Shown here: positions 23,545 through 31,619 of the stretch, piece after piece
How positions within the stretch are numbered: the stretch's first letter is position 1
How the letters are laid out: each line of letters begins with the position of its first letter
NCBI GenBank assembly: GCA_900465665.1
Contig: UBJO01000028.1
Location: 1-64,000, forward strand
DNA length: 64,000 bases
Direction of reading: 5' to 3'
Origin: Hyphomicrobiales bacterium
Lineage (GTDB): Bacteria; Pseudomonadota; Alphaproteobacteria; Rhizobiales; Rhizobiaceae
The notes under the pieces: model-generated
Databases searched by the model: none
The model's input: only the letters and a program-made list of their open reading frames with translations
Told to the model about the DNA's origin: nothing
Position numbers and translations under genes: made by a program

Positions 23545-25533
23545 TTAGAGAACCAGCCGGAACTTGGCGAAACCATCCGTTCCTTCGCCGGCATCCTCGA
23601 TCTTCGCGCCCTTGACGTCCGCGATGAACTGCTTCGCCTTAGGCCCGCTCTGAAACGTCGCGGTCGCGCCGGTCACCGGCTTGAAGGTCCAGTTGCCGTC
23701 GGCAGCCGGATTGATCGTTCCCTGCTCGTGCACATAGCGCACGATCACGTCGCGGTTCGTGTCGGGCGCCTGGAACACCACCTTGTCGGCCGCGATCTCG
23801 GGGAACTTGCCGCCACCGCCGGCGCGGTAGTTGTTGGTCACGACCACGAATTTTTGGCTCGGGTCGATCGGCTTGCCGTCAAACGCAAGGTTCTGGATGC
23901 GGTTGGATCCGGCGTTGATGGCGTTGCCGTCATTGTCGTATTTGCGCGGCTGCGCCAGGTCGATCTGGTAGGTGACGCCATCGATCACGTCGAAATTGTA
24001 GGAAGGGAAGTCGGCGTTCAAAAGCTCGGCGTCCTTCGTGCCTTCCTTGATTTCGTTGAACATCCCCGCCGACATTTCCAGCCAGTTCTTCACCTGCTCG
24101 CCGGTGATCACGACGGCCTGCACGGTGTTCGGATAGAGATAGAGGTCGGCGATGTTCTTGATGGCGAGATCGCCGGCCGGAACATCGGTATAGTAATCGG
24201 CGCCGCCACGACCGCCCGACTTGAAGGGAGCCGCCGCCGAAAGCACCGGCAGATCCTTGTATTCGGTGTCGGCGAGCATCTGCTTGATGTACCAGGTCTG
24301 CGCCTGACTGACGATCTGCACGGAGGGATCGTCAGCGACCAGAGCGAAGTAGGAGTAGAGCGGCGCCGACGTCTTGCCGACGGGAGTGCGGACATAGGCG
24401 AGCGTCGCCTCGTGCTCCGCCTTGGCGGCGTCGACCACTTCCTTCTTGTCGGCGACATCGGCCACGACCTTCTTCTTGTCGTCGCGGTGGTAGATCGGCC
24501 GCGCTTCGGAGGTGAAGTCGACGATCTTCCAGCTTTTGCCGTCCTTTTCGAGCAGCAGATCGATCAGGCCGAGATGCGAGCCCCAGAAGCCGGCCATGAC
24601 GGCAGGCTTGCCGTGCAGCGTTCCCTTGACCGGATCGGCGTTCTGGACGCCGTCCCAGGTCTTAGGTCCGGGGAAGACGAGGTGCTGGTGGCCGGTAAAG
24701 ATCGCGTCGATGCCGTCGACGGCGGCGAGATGAAGCGAGGCATTCTCCATCTTGTCCGTGGGCGCGTTGCCATCGATGCCCGAATGCGAGAGCGCAATGA
24801 CGATATCCGCGCCTGCTTCCTTCATCGCGGGCACCCAGGCCTTGGCGGCTTCGACGATATCGCGCGTCTGCGCCTTGCCCTCGAGGTTCTTGATATCCCA
24901 GAGCATGATCTGCGGCGGAACGAAGCCGATAAAGCCGATCTTCACCGGGCTCTCGTTGCCGGCTCCGTCCTTGATCATCTTTTCGACGATGATGTAGGGC
25001 TTGAAGAAGAGCTCGTCGTTTTTCGGATCGGAGGCGAGCTGGCCCTTGGTCAGGTTGGCACAGACGAACGGGAAGTTCGCGCCACCAAGCACCTTGAACA
25101 TGAAGTCGAGCCCGTAATTGAACTCGTGATTGCCGAGCGTGCCGACCGTGTAGCCGAGCGTGTTCATCGCCTTGATCACGGGGTGAACGTCGCCATCCTT
25201 CAAGCCGCGCTGATAGGCCATGTAGTCGCCCATCGGGTTGCCCTGCAGAACGTCGCCATTGTCGATCAGCAACGAGTTGGCGGCTTCCGCGCGGATCGTG
25301 TCGATGATCGTCGCGGTGCGCGCCAATCCCATCGTGTCGTTCGGCTTGTCGGCGTAATAGTCGTAAGGGAAAACGTTGACGTGAATATCCGTCGTTTCCA
25401 TCAGCCTGAGATGCGCCTGGTTGGCAGCGGCGCGCGCGGTGAACGGATGCAGCAGAACGAGCGCTGATGTGGCGGCAATGCCGGAGAGAAGAGAACGACG
25501 GCTCATGGATGAAAGATCAAGATTGGAAGACAT
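23545..25533 (-). CDS. cpdB: 2',3'-cyclic-nucleotide 2'-phosphodiesterase / 3'-nucleotidase
   Basis: A 662-residue exported phosphatase. The N-terminus has a twin-arginine-type signal (SMSRRSLLSGIAATSALVLLH... AxA). The metallophosphatase domain has METTDIHVNVFPYDYY, LLIDNGDVLQGNPMGDY and TLGNHEFNYGLDF, with Asp, His and Asn metal ligands, plus ALSHSGIDG and FTGHQHLVFPG. A 5'-nucleotidase C-terminal domain follows. CpdB scavenges extracellular 2',3'-cNMPs and 3'-nucleotides as a phosphate/nucleoside source in the periplasm. The start ATG 25533 follows AAGGAG, which lies in a long stem-loop (25538-25600). It may respond to phosphate, but no Pho box is evident. Confidence 0.9.
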   Translation of the reverse strand: MSSNLDLSSMSRRSLLSGIAATSALVLLHPFTARAAANQAHLRLMETTDIHVNVFPYDYYADKPNDTMGLARTATIIDTIRAEAANSLLIDNGDVLQGNPMGDYMAYQRGLKDGDVHPVIKAMNTLGYTVGTLGNHEFNYGLDFMFKVLGGANFPFVCANLTKGQLASDPKNDELFFKPYIIVEKMIKDGAGNESPVKIGFIGFVPPQIMLWDIKNLEGKAQTRDIVEAAKAWVPAMKEAGADIVIALSHSGIDGNAPTDKMENASLHLAAVDGIDAIFTGHQHLVFPGPKTWDGVQNADPVKGTLHGKPAVMAGFWGSHLGLIDLLLEKDGKSWKIVDFTSEARPIYHRDDKKKVVADVADKKEVVDAAKAEHEATLAYVRTPVGKTSAPLYSYFALVADDPSVQIVSQAQTWYIKQMLADTEYKDLPVLSAAAPFKSGGRGGADYYTDVPAGDLAIKNIADLYLYPNTVQAVVITGEQVKNWLEMSAGMFNEIKEGTKDAELLNADFPSYNFDVIDGVTYQIDLAQPRKYDNDGNAINAGSNRIQNLAFDGKPIDPSQKFVVVTNNYRAGGGGKFPEIAADKVVFQAPDTNRDVIVRYVHEQGTINPAADGNWTFKPVTGATATFQSGPKAKQFIADVKGAKIEDAGEGTDGFAKFRLVL

Positions 25534-25537
25534 GAAA

Positions 25538-25600
25538 ACTCCTTCGAAACATCACGCGACACCCGCCCGGCGGCGAGAGTAGGGTGATTTTCGAAGGAGT
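25538..25600 (-). promoter_or_regulatory. cpdB leader stem-loop that can pair with its ribosome binding site
   Basis: In the cpdB mRNA leader, ACTCCTTCGAAAATCAC (25584-25600, minus strand) pairs with GTGATGTTTCGAAGGAGT (25538-25555). The second arm contains AAGGAG, the Shine-Dalgarno five bases before the ATG. About seventeen base pairs with one bulge would hide it. An inner CACCC/GGGTG pairing could compete. A second palindrome (CCCTGT...ACAGGG at 25604-25620) lies just upstream. This looks like a translational control element; the ligand or trigger is unknown. Confidence 0.6.
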
Positions 25601-25657
25601 AAACCCTGTAAATGACAGGGGAATATCGCTTTTCGCTTTCTGCGTGTCAGCCGCGGC

Positions 25658-25990
25658 CTACCGCGCCAGAACCGGCTTCACGTCCTTGTGGAAGAACCGG
25701 AAGTAGGAGGCCACCTGCGCGCGGGCGTTGGAGTTCGGGTCGAACTGGACGCCGACGCGGCCATTGTGGCTCCAGCGGATGACGCCGTGCAGAACGCCGA
25801 GATCGTCGGCAAGGATCTGAACGCGGCTGCCGGAAGCCGCATGCAGCGGCGAGCGCACTTCAAGCGCAATGCCCGAGATGGACATGTTGAGAATGCGCGC
25901 ATCGACTTCCTTCGTCAGGTAACGAACCTTGCCGAAGATCCGGCACGACTTGCGTTCGGCCTTGCGGGTAATAATGTTGAGATTGTGCAT
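25658..25990 (-). CDS. PilZ domain protein
   Basis: A 110-residue protein starts at ATG 25990 after GGGAG. It has the two PilZ landmarks: a basic N-terminal RKxxRxxCR region (RKAERKSCRIF) and NMSISGIALEV, the (D/N)xSxxG c-di-GMP-binding turn. PilZ proteins bind cyclic di-GMP and pass the signal to motility or exopolysaccharide targets. The partner is unknown; the diguanylate cyclase at 20133 shows the strain makes the ligand. The longer open frame to 26359 is an accident of a shadow frame. cpdB lies downstream on the same strand. Confidence 0.82.
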   Translation of the reverse strand: MHNLNIITRKAERKSCRIFGKVRYLTKEVDARILNMSISGIALEVRSPLHAASGSRVQILADDLGVLHGVIRWSHNGRVGVQFDPNSNARAQVASYFRFFHKDVKPVLAR

Positions 25991-26079
25991 GACGCGTCTC
26001 CCAAATTGAACTGGAGACAGCATACGTCGCGTAGATTGAAATGAATTTATACAATTCGCTAAAATTGCGCGGTCGATTT

Positions 26080-26961
26080 TTACTTCCGCATTGCTTCCCG
26101 GCGGCCGACGACATGCTCGCGCCAGATCGTGAAAATGCCGGAGGCGACGACGATGACGGAGCCGATGATCGTGTTTAGGCTCAGCGTCTCTCCATAAATC
26201 GTCACCCCGATGATCGAGGCATAGACGAGCTGCAGATAGGTGAGCGGCTGGACGGCCGCGGCATCGAGCATGTCGTAGGCGCGGATCAAGAAATAGTGGC
26301 TCGATATGCTGGTCATGCAGACGAGCGCCATCCACACCCAGTCCGTAGGCGCCATCCATGTCCAGTAGAACGGCCCGACCAGCGTCATCGCGATAGCGCC
26401 GACGACACCGGTGTAAAAGAAGCTGGTCATCGACGAATCGTCGCGGCTGACCAGCCGGGTGGCGATGACGTAGAAAGCGAAGAGGAAGCAGGAGAGGACA
26501 GCGAGCAGCAGCGTGACATCGAAGAAGCCGCTATCGGGCTTCAGGATCAGAAGCACGCCGACCAACCCCGCGCCGATCGCCGTCCACCGCCGCCAGCCCA
26601 CCCGCTCGCCGAGCAGCGGCATGGCCAGCAGCGCAATCAGGATCGGCGTCGCCGAGAAGATCGCCTGCGAGTGCGCGAGCCCGATCACAGCGAAGCAACT
26701 GATCACGACAACCACCTGGGCAGCGAGAAGCAGTCCGCGGATCACCTGCAAGACCGGCCGCTTGGTGCGCGTCGTGGCGACAATCCCGCCGCGCATCTTC
26801 GCGGCCAGAAGGATGGTGAAGAGGCCAAAGGCCCAATAGCGGATCATCGTCACGAAAACGGGCGGGTAGGCGCCGCCCAGATGCTTCGAGATGCCGTCCT
26901 GAATGGAAAAGATGGTGATAGCCAGAAGAACGAAAATATAGCCTCGGGTCTTCGATCTCAT
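26080..26961 (-). CDS. DMT/EamA family transporter
   Basis: A 293-residue inner-membrane protein of ten hydrophobic segments in two five-helix repeats, the EamA layout; MRSKTRGYIFVLLAITIFSI and PPVFVTMIRYWAFG open the first half, and ATRLVSRDDSSMTSFFYTGVVG the second. EamA proteins export metabolites or amino acids; substrate cannot be told. The C-terminus ends in charged residues. It lies between PilZ and the Lrp-family regulator, all on the minus strand, and could be the export partner of alanine handling with ald, but that is conjecture. Confidence 0.84.
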   Translation of the reverse strand: MRSKTRGYIFVLLAITIFSIQDGISKHLGGAYPPVFVTMIRYWAFGLFTILLAAKMRGGIVATTRTKRPVLQVIRGLLLAAQVVVVISCFAVIGLAHSQAIFSATPILIALLAMPLLGERVGWRRWTAIGAGLVGVLLILKPDSGFFDVTLLLAVLSCFLFAFYVIATRLVSRDDSSMTSFFYTGVVGAIAMTLVGPFYWTWMAPTDWVWMALVCMTSISSHYFLIRAYDMLDAAAVQPLTYLQLVYASIIGVTIYGETLSLNTIIGSVIVVASGIFTIWREHVVGRREAMRK

Positions 26962-27034
26962 GGCGTCTTCTTAATACACCGGCCTCGGCCGTATTCCGGA
27001 AACACCCGCGCAGGCAGGTGATTCCGCTCCTCCG

Positions 27035-27496
27035 TCACAAGCCCACATTGGGCCGGTCCATCACCTCGCGCAAGGCAAAGCTGGAATTGATCTTGACGAC
27101 ATGGGGCAGGGCCGAGAGCCAGTCGCGGTGGATGCGCTCATAGTCCTCCAGATCGCGGGCCGCGACCCGCAGGATATAGTCGTACTCGCCCGACATCAGG
27201 TAGCAGACGAGCACATTGGGACAGCGCTTCACGGCGGTCTCGAATTCCGACAAGGTCTTCGCGAACTGGCCGGACAGCGAGATGTGCACGATGGCGATCA
27301 TCTTGTAGTCGAGCGCTTTCGGCGAGACATGCGCGTGATAGCCGAGGATGACGCCGCTGCGGTCGAGGATGTCGAGCCGCCTGGAACAGGCCGACGCGGA
27401 CAAGCCAACCTTGGCGGCCAGATCGGCATTGGTGATGCGGGCATTCGATTGCAGCGCTTTCAAAATGGCATGATCGATGGCATCGAGTTCCGACAT
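27035..27496 (-). CDS. Lrp/AsnC family regulator divergent from ald
   Basis: A 153-residue protein: helix-turn-helix at residues 5-45 (DAIDHAILKALQSNARITNADLA then KVGLSASACSRRL), linker, then the RAM ligand domain (FETAVKRCPNVLVCYLMSGEYDYILRV). Lrp-type regulators sense amino acids, form octamers and often control an adjacent gene. Here the neighbour is alanine dehydrogenase, whose start is 164 bases away on the opposite strand, the usual AldR arrangement. Expected to activate ald in response to alanine. Confidence 0.88.
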   Translation of the reverse strand: MSELDAIDHAILKALQSNARITNADLAAKVGLSASACSRRLDILDRSGVILGYHAHVSPKALDYKMIAIVHISLSGQFAKTLSEFETAVKRCPNVLVCYLMSGEYDYILRVAARDLEDYERIHRDWLSALPHVVKINSSFALREVMDRPNVGL

Positions 27497-27659
27497 TCGA
27501 AGAACTTTCGATTATTGCGTCTGAAACGCATCTTTCTTCGAAAAATGCCGTACATGCAAATCCTCTTTGCAAGGACATTTCGTGCGCGGGGTGATTGGAT
27601 TTCACTCGTGAACGCTTCGCTCGACGAGGCGGAAAAAACAAACGAGGAGGAGCGCCCCG

Positions 27660-28778
27660 ATGCGCGTCGGTTGTCCGAAGGAAATCAAGAATCACGAATA
27701 TCGCGTCGGCCTGACGCCTGCAGCCGTTCGCGAATACATCGCGCATGGCCACGAGGTCTGGATCGAGACGAAGGCGGGTTCCGGCATTGGAGCCGATGAC
27801 GCGGCCTATGCCGCCGCGGGCGCGAAGATCGCGTCATCCGCCAAGGACATCTTCGAAAAGTGCGACATGATCGTGAAGGTCAAGGAGCCGCAGCCGTCCG
27901 AATGGGCGCAGCTGCGCGACGGCCAGATCCTCTACACCTACCTGCATCTTGCGCCCGACCCCGAGCAGACCAAGGGCCTGCTGTCGTCAGGCGTCACCGG
28001 CGTGGCCTACGAGACGGTCACCGATGACCGTGGCGGCTTGCCTCTCCTGGCGCCGATGTCCGAAGTCGCCGGTCGCCTTTCGATCCAGGCGGGTGCGACA
28101 GCGTTGCAGAAGGCCAATGGCGGCCTCGGCATTTTGTTGGGCGGCGTGCCCGGCGTCCTGCCGGCCAAGGTCACCATCATCGGCGGCGGCGTGGTCGGCC
28201 TGCATGCGGCGCGCATGGCTGCCGGTCTCGGCGCCGACGTTACCATCCTCGACAAGTCGCTACCGCGCCTGCGCCAGCTCGACGATCTGTTCTCCGGTCG
28301 CATCCACACCCGCTATTCCAGCATCCAGGCTTTGGAAGACGAAGTCTTCTCCGCCGATCTCGTCATCGGCGCGGTGCTGATCCCCGGCGCTGCCGCGCCC
28401 AAGCTCGTCACCCGCGAAATGCTCTCGGGCATGAAGAAGGGCGCGGTCATCGTCGACGTCGCCATCGATCAGGGCGGCTGTTTCGAGACATCGCATGCGA
28501 CGACCCATTCGGACCCGACCTACGAGGTCGATGGCGTCGTGCACTATTGCGTCGCCAACATGCCGGGCGCGGTGCCTGTCACCTCCGCGCATGCGCTGAA
28601 CAACGCCACGCTGGTCCATGGTCTTGCGCTCGCCGATCGCGGCCTGCGCGCCATCGCTGAAGACAGGCATCTCAGAAACGGTCTCAACGTCCACAAGGGA
28701 CGGGTTACCAATAAAGCCGTTGCCGAGGCGCTGGGCTACGAGCCTTACGCTGCGGAAGCCGTGCTCAACGTAGCGTAA
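27660..28778 (+). CDS. ald: Alanine dehydrogenase
   Basis: The 372-residue NAD-dependent enzyme interconverts alanine with pyruvate and ammonium. Seen: MRVGCPKEIKNHEYRVGLTPAAVREY at the N-terminus, VKVKEPQPSEWAQL with the catalytic Lys, and the NAD-binding GGGVVGLHAARMAAGLGA; DVAIDQGGC lies in the C-terminal half, with H in ATTHSDPTY. A GAGGAGGAG site precedes the ATG. The upstream 160 bases are shared with the divergent Lrp gene. It matters in rhizobia for alanine synthesis and export in bacteroids. Confidence 0.93.
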   Translation: MRVGCPKEIKNHEYRVGLTPAAVREYIAHGHEVWIETKAGSGIGADDAAYAAAGAKIASSAKDIFEKCDMIVKVKEPQPSEWAQLRDGQILYTYLHLAPDPEQTKGLLSSGVTGVAYETVTDDRGGLPLLAPMSEVAGRLSIQAGATALQKANGGLGILLGGVPGVLPAKVTIIGGGVVGLHAARMAAGLGADVTILDKSLPRLRQLDDLFSGRIHTRYSSIQALEDEVFSADLVIGAVLIPGAAAPKLVTREMLSGMKKGAVIVDVAIDQGGCFETSHATTHSDPTYEVDGVVHYCVANMPGAVPVTSAHALNNATLVHGLALADRGLRAIAEDRHLRNGLNVHKGRVTNKAVAEALGYEPYAAEAVLNVA

Positions 28779-28801
28779 AGTCCATCGCGCTACGTCAACT
28801 G

Positions 28802-28834
28802 AAGCCGGTTGCACTCTCCGCAACCGGCTTTTTT
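28802..28834 (+). terminator. Terminator of alanine dehydrogenase
   Basis: GAAGCCGGTTG pairs with CAACCGGCTT around a loop of eight bases, followed by six T. It lies 24 bases after the ald stop and ends the transcript; the convergent DUF1203 gene ends at 28842. Confidence 0.85.
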
Positions 28835-28841
28835 CCGTGAG

Positions 28842-29312
28842 TTAACCGTCGATCCGGCATTGATAGCAATTGTTGCGCGCCGAGCGCACATGCACATAGG
28901 CGACCTCGGGCTTGCGCAGGAGCTCTGCCGCATAGGCAGCGATATCGACGACCTCGGTCACGGCGCCGGTGCCGTAGACGATGCGGTTGTTGCTGCCATA
29001 GCCGCGCAGGATGAAGTTGGGGCTTGTCGTCAGGACAGGCGGCAGCACTTCCTCGGCGGCATAGCGTTCGCAGCGCTTTTGATGCAGGAACACCGGTCCT
29101 GTCTCCGCATAAGGCTGCATCTCCGGGAAGGGGCGGTAGGCGAAGACGTAAAGCGCGTCGCCTGCATCTATGTTCTTCAGGCAATGGCGGCAGGGGTGTC
29201 CCGGGCCATCGGAAATCATTGTCTCCGGCGGGTGACCATGGGCATCGTTCCCGCCGTTCCAGATCGTTTCGGCGTCGGCAGTGGGCATCGCGGTGAAAGA
29301 TAGGGCAATCAT
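28842..29312 (-). CDS. DUF1203 domain protein
   Basis: A 156-residue protein whose body contains CRHCLKNIDAGDALYVFAYRPF then PYAETGPVFLHQKRCERY, and ends in RSARNNCYQCRIDG, a Cys-rich DUF1203 pattern. The two Cys pairs and His are consistent with a metal or structural site. The function of the family is unknown. It is transcribed alone, convergent with ald, and starts about 17 bases before the window of a short AT-poor gap. A signal peptide is not convincing. Confidence 0.84.
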   Translation of the reverse strand: MIALSFTAMPTADAETIWNGGNDAHGHPPETMISDGPGHPCRHCLKNIDAGDALYVFAYRPFPEMQPYAETGPVFLHQKRCERYAAEEVLPPVLTTSPNFILRGYGSNNRIVYGTGAVTEVVDIAAYAAELLRKPEVAYVHVRSARNNCYQCRIDG

Positions 29313-29421
29313 GGCAAGTCTCCTTTTCGAGCTTGCCTTGAATGCGCTTCAGCCCGAGTGGAAACCACCCGATCCTTGCGTCCCTATACTTTCGCGTGAG
29401 GAAACAGCCGAAACGCTCGGG

Positions 29422-29982
29422 CTAGCTTCTCTTCGCCAGCTCAAGCAACTCCTTGTCGCTGAGCGGCCGCACGATCGCGGTGCCCGTCGAAACCGGAGAA
29501 AAACCGAACATCTGGTAGAGCTGCAACGCCCGGGGATGATCGAGATTGTTGGTCGTGGTCGTCACGCGCAAAGGGTTCTGCGTCCAGATCGCATAGAGCG
29601 CCTGCAGCAGGAACCACTTGCCGATCCCCAGACCCAGCGCGTGCTCCATCAGCCCGAAATGGCTGAGCTCGATCGTATCCTCGTCAACCGTCAGATATTC
29701 GTAGAACCCTGCAGGCGCGCCGTTCACGTAGAGTACGCAGATCGTGTTGCGCTTGTCGTAGAGCGTGGCGGCCAGTTCCTCGTCGCTCATCCTCAGACGA
29801 TCCACCCACTGCCATCGCGCGCCGACCTGGCGGTAGAGATAGCGGTAGAACGGCAGCGGGATTTCCGGCGCGCGCATGATGGCGGTCTGGATATTGACCG
29901 GCACCGGCAGGCTCGTCTTCGGCGCCGCCGTCATTTCGAGGCGGGTCACATGAGCCTTCAGCGAAGAGGGAGCTTTTGCCAT
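29422..29982 (-). CDS. GNAT family N-acetyltransferase
   Basis: A 186-residue GNAT protein; IELSHFGLMEHALGLGIGKWFLLQALYAIW is the acetyl-CoA site (with the GxGIGK loop), and VTTTTNNLDHPRALQLYQMFGF the final conserved block. Substrate unknown. Its ATG at 29982 is three bases after the sseA stop; a TTG at 29988 overlapping that stop is an alternative start. It is the last gene of the cysK-alaX-sseA run. Confidence 0.84.
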   Translation of the reverse strand: MAKAPSSLKAHVTRLEMTAAPKTSLPVPVNIQTAIMRAPEIPLPFYRYLYRQVGARWQWVDRLRMSDEELAATLYDKRNTICVLYVNGAPAGFYEYLTVDEDTIELSHFGLMEHALGLGIGKWFLLQALYAIWTQNPLRVTTTTNNLDHPRALQLYQMFGFSPVSTGTAIVRPLSDKELLELAKRS

Positions 29983-29984
29983 GG

Positions 29985-30854
29985 TCAAGCTTTGATCGCT
30001 TCTGCGGGGCCGGTGACGATGGGCGTGTCCTCACGGCTGCCCCACTCGCTCCAGGAGCCGTCGTAAAGCGCGTTGTCATCATGCCCAACGCTTTCCAGCG
30101 CCAGCATGATCACCGCGGCGGTTACGCCCGAGCCGCAGCTTGTCACGACAGGCTTGGAGAGGTCGATACCGGCATCTGCTATCATCGTCTTCAGCGTGGC
30201 CACATCCTTGAAGCGGCCATTGGCCGAGAGGCTCGTCGCCGGCAGGCTGCGGGCGCCGGGCATGTGGCCAGAACGCATGCCCGCACGCGGCTCGGCTTCC
30301 TCGCCGGTAAAGCGGCCGGCGCCGCGAGCATCGGCAATCTGCGCCGAACCGTCATCGACGATCTCGCGCATGGTCTCGAAGGGTATAACCTTGTCGGCAC
30401 GGAATTTCGGCGTGAACACTGCCGGCGCCGGGGCGGTCGTCCCGGTCTCCAGCGCGCGCCCCTCGGCCTTCCAGCCATCGAGGCCGCCATCCAGAACGTA
30501 AACGTCCTTGGCGCCCATGGTCCGCAGCATCCACCAGACGCGCGGCGCCGAGAAGAAACCCATGCCGTCATAGACGACGACCGTGTCCGTCTCTGAAATG
30601 CCGAGCTTGCCGACTTCCGCGGCGAAAAACTCAGGCGAGGGGAGCGAGTGCGGCAGGCCGGTCGAATGATCGGCGATGACGTCCTGGTCGAAGAACACGG
30701 CGCCGGGAAGGTGGCCCGACACATACTCGTCCTTGGCCGCGCGCTTGTGGGCCGGCAGATACCAGGAGGCGTCCACCACCTTGAAACCTGAAGTCCCCAG
30801 CTGCTTTTCGACCCAATCGGCCGAAACGACGAAGCGGCTCGTGGTCTCGCTCAT
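29985..30854 (-). CDS. sseA: 3-mercaptopyruvate sulfurtransferase
   Basis: Two rhodanese domains in 289 residues. The inactive N-terminal half has FVVSADWVEKQLG and KVVDASWYLP, and the catalytic one ends in PVVTSCGSGVTAAV, with Cys in the CGSGVTA loop that is diagnostic of 3-mercaptopyruvate rather than thiosulfate sulfurtransferase. It moves sulfur from 3-mercaptopyruvate to thiol acceptors. ATG 30854 (MSETTSR) is preferred over 30872 because GGAGAG sits just before it. It fits with cysK upstream as a cysteine/sulfur operon. Confidence 0.9.
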   Translation of the reverse strand: MSETTSRFVVSADWVEKQLGTSGFKVVDASWYLPAHKRAAKDEYVSGHLPGAVFFDQDVIADHSTGLPHSLPSPEFFAAEVGKLGISETDTVVVYDGMGFFSAPRVWWMLRTMGAKDVYVLDGGLDGWKAEGRALETGTTAPAPAVFTPKFRADKVIPFETMREIVDDGSAQIADARGAGRFTGEEAEPRAGMRSGHMPGARSLPATSLSANGRFKDVATLKTMIADAGIDLSKPVVTSCGSGVTAAVIMLALESVGHDDNALYDGSWSEWGSREDTPIVTGPAEAIKA

Positions 30855-30875
30855 GCTGCTCTCTCCAATCAATGC

Positions 30876-31613
30876 TTATGCGTCGTCGCCAGGAGCGCCG
30901 AAACGGATACGGAAGCGGCGATTTTCCTTGCCCTTCTTCTCGATCTTGGCGATGTGAATCTGTCCGACTTCTCGTGTTGTCGCAACATGTGTGCCGCCGC
31001 AGGGCTGGCTGTCAATCGCCGAGTTCTCGCCGATGCAGACGAGGCTGACGCGACCGAGCCCCATCGGCGGACGCACGTTCTTGGATTTGACGATGCCAGG
31101 ATTGGCCGCCAGTTCCTCATCGGTAATCCACTGCAGGTAAACCGGATGGTCTTGGTCGACCAGCGCCATCAGCTTGGCCGTCACTTCGTCCTTGTCGATC
31201 GTGTCGGTCATGTCGAAATCGACACGGCTCTCCTCTTCGCCGACGGCCGCTCCGGTAATCGGATACGAGCAGACGACGGAAAGCAGGTGGCAGGCCGTGT
31301 GCATGCGCATGAGCTTGTGGCGGCGCTCCCAATCGACATGCAGCACGACCTTCTCGCCGACCGCTGGGCTTGCCTGCCCTTCGAGCGGAACATGGATGAT
31401 GATGTCCTTGGCGGCGCCATGCTTGGTCTGCGCAAGCGTGATCCGGCTGCCGTCGGCACGCTCGAGGATGCCGGTATCGCCCGGCTGTCCGCCCGAGGTT
31501 GCGTAAAGGCAGGTCTGATCGAGCTCGATGCCCCCGTCTTCGTGAATGGCGGTGACGACGGCCTCGCAGGTCGAGAGATAGAAGTCGTCACGATAGAGGG
31601 CATTAACGGGCAT
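30876..31613 (-). CDS. alaX: Alanyl-tRNA editing protein, AlaX type
   Basis: A 245-residue trans-editing protein. HTACHLLS is the HxxxH zinc motif and QPCGGTHVATTREVG the second zinc/His motif of the AlaRS editing domain; the N-terminal QTCLYATSGGQPGDTG is the conserved pre-editing block. It removes mischarged Ser (or Gly) from tRNA-Ala in trans. It begins seven bases after the cysK stop and ends before sseA, so it is part of the operon. Association with cysteine/serine metabolism makes sense as serine is the mischarged amino acid. Confidence 0.9.
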   Translation of the reverse strand: MPVNALYRDDFYLSTCEAVVTAIHEDGGIELDQTCLYATSGGQPGDTGILERADGSRITLAQTKHGAAKDIIIHVPLEGQASPAVGEKVVLHVDWERRHKLMRMHTACHLLSVVCSYPITGAAVGEEESRVDFDMTDTIDKDEVTAKLMALVDQDHPVYLQWITDEELAANPGIVKSKNVRPPMGLGRVSLVCIGENSAIDSQPCGGTHVATTREVGQIHIAKIEKKGKENRRFRIRFGAPGDDA

Positions 31614-31619
31614 TGGGCC

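Noticed and set aside
23728..25467. 579-residue plus-strand open frame inside cpdB
   Set aside because: Antisense frame of a high-GC gene; the minus strand encodes a complete recognised enzyme.
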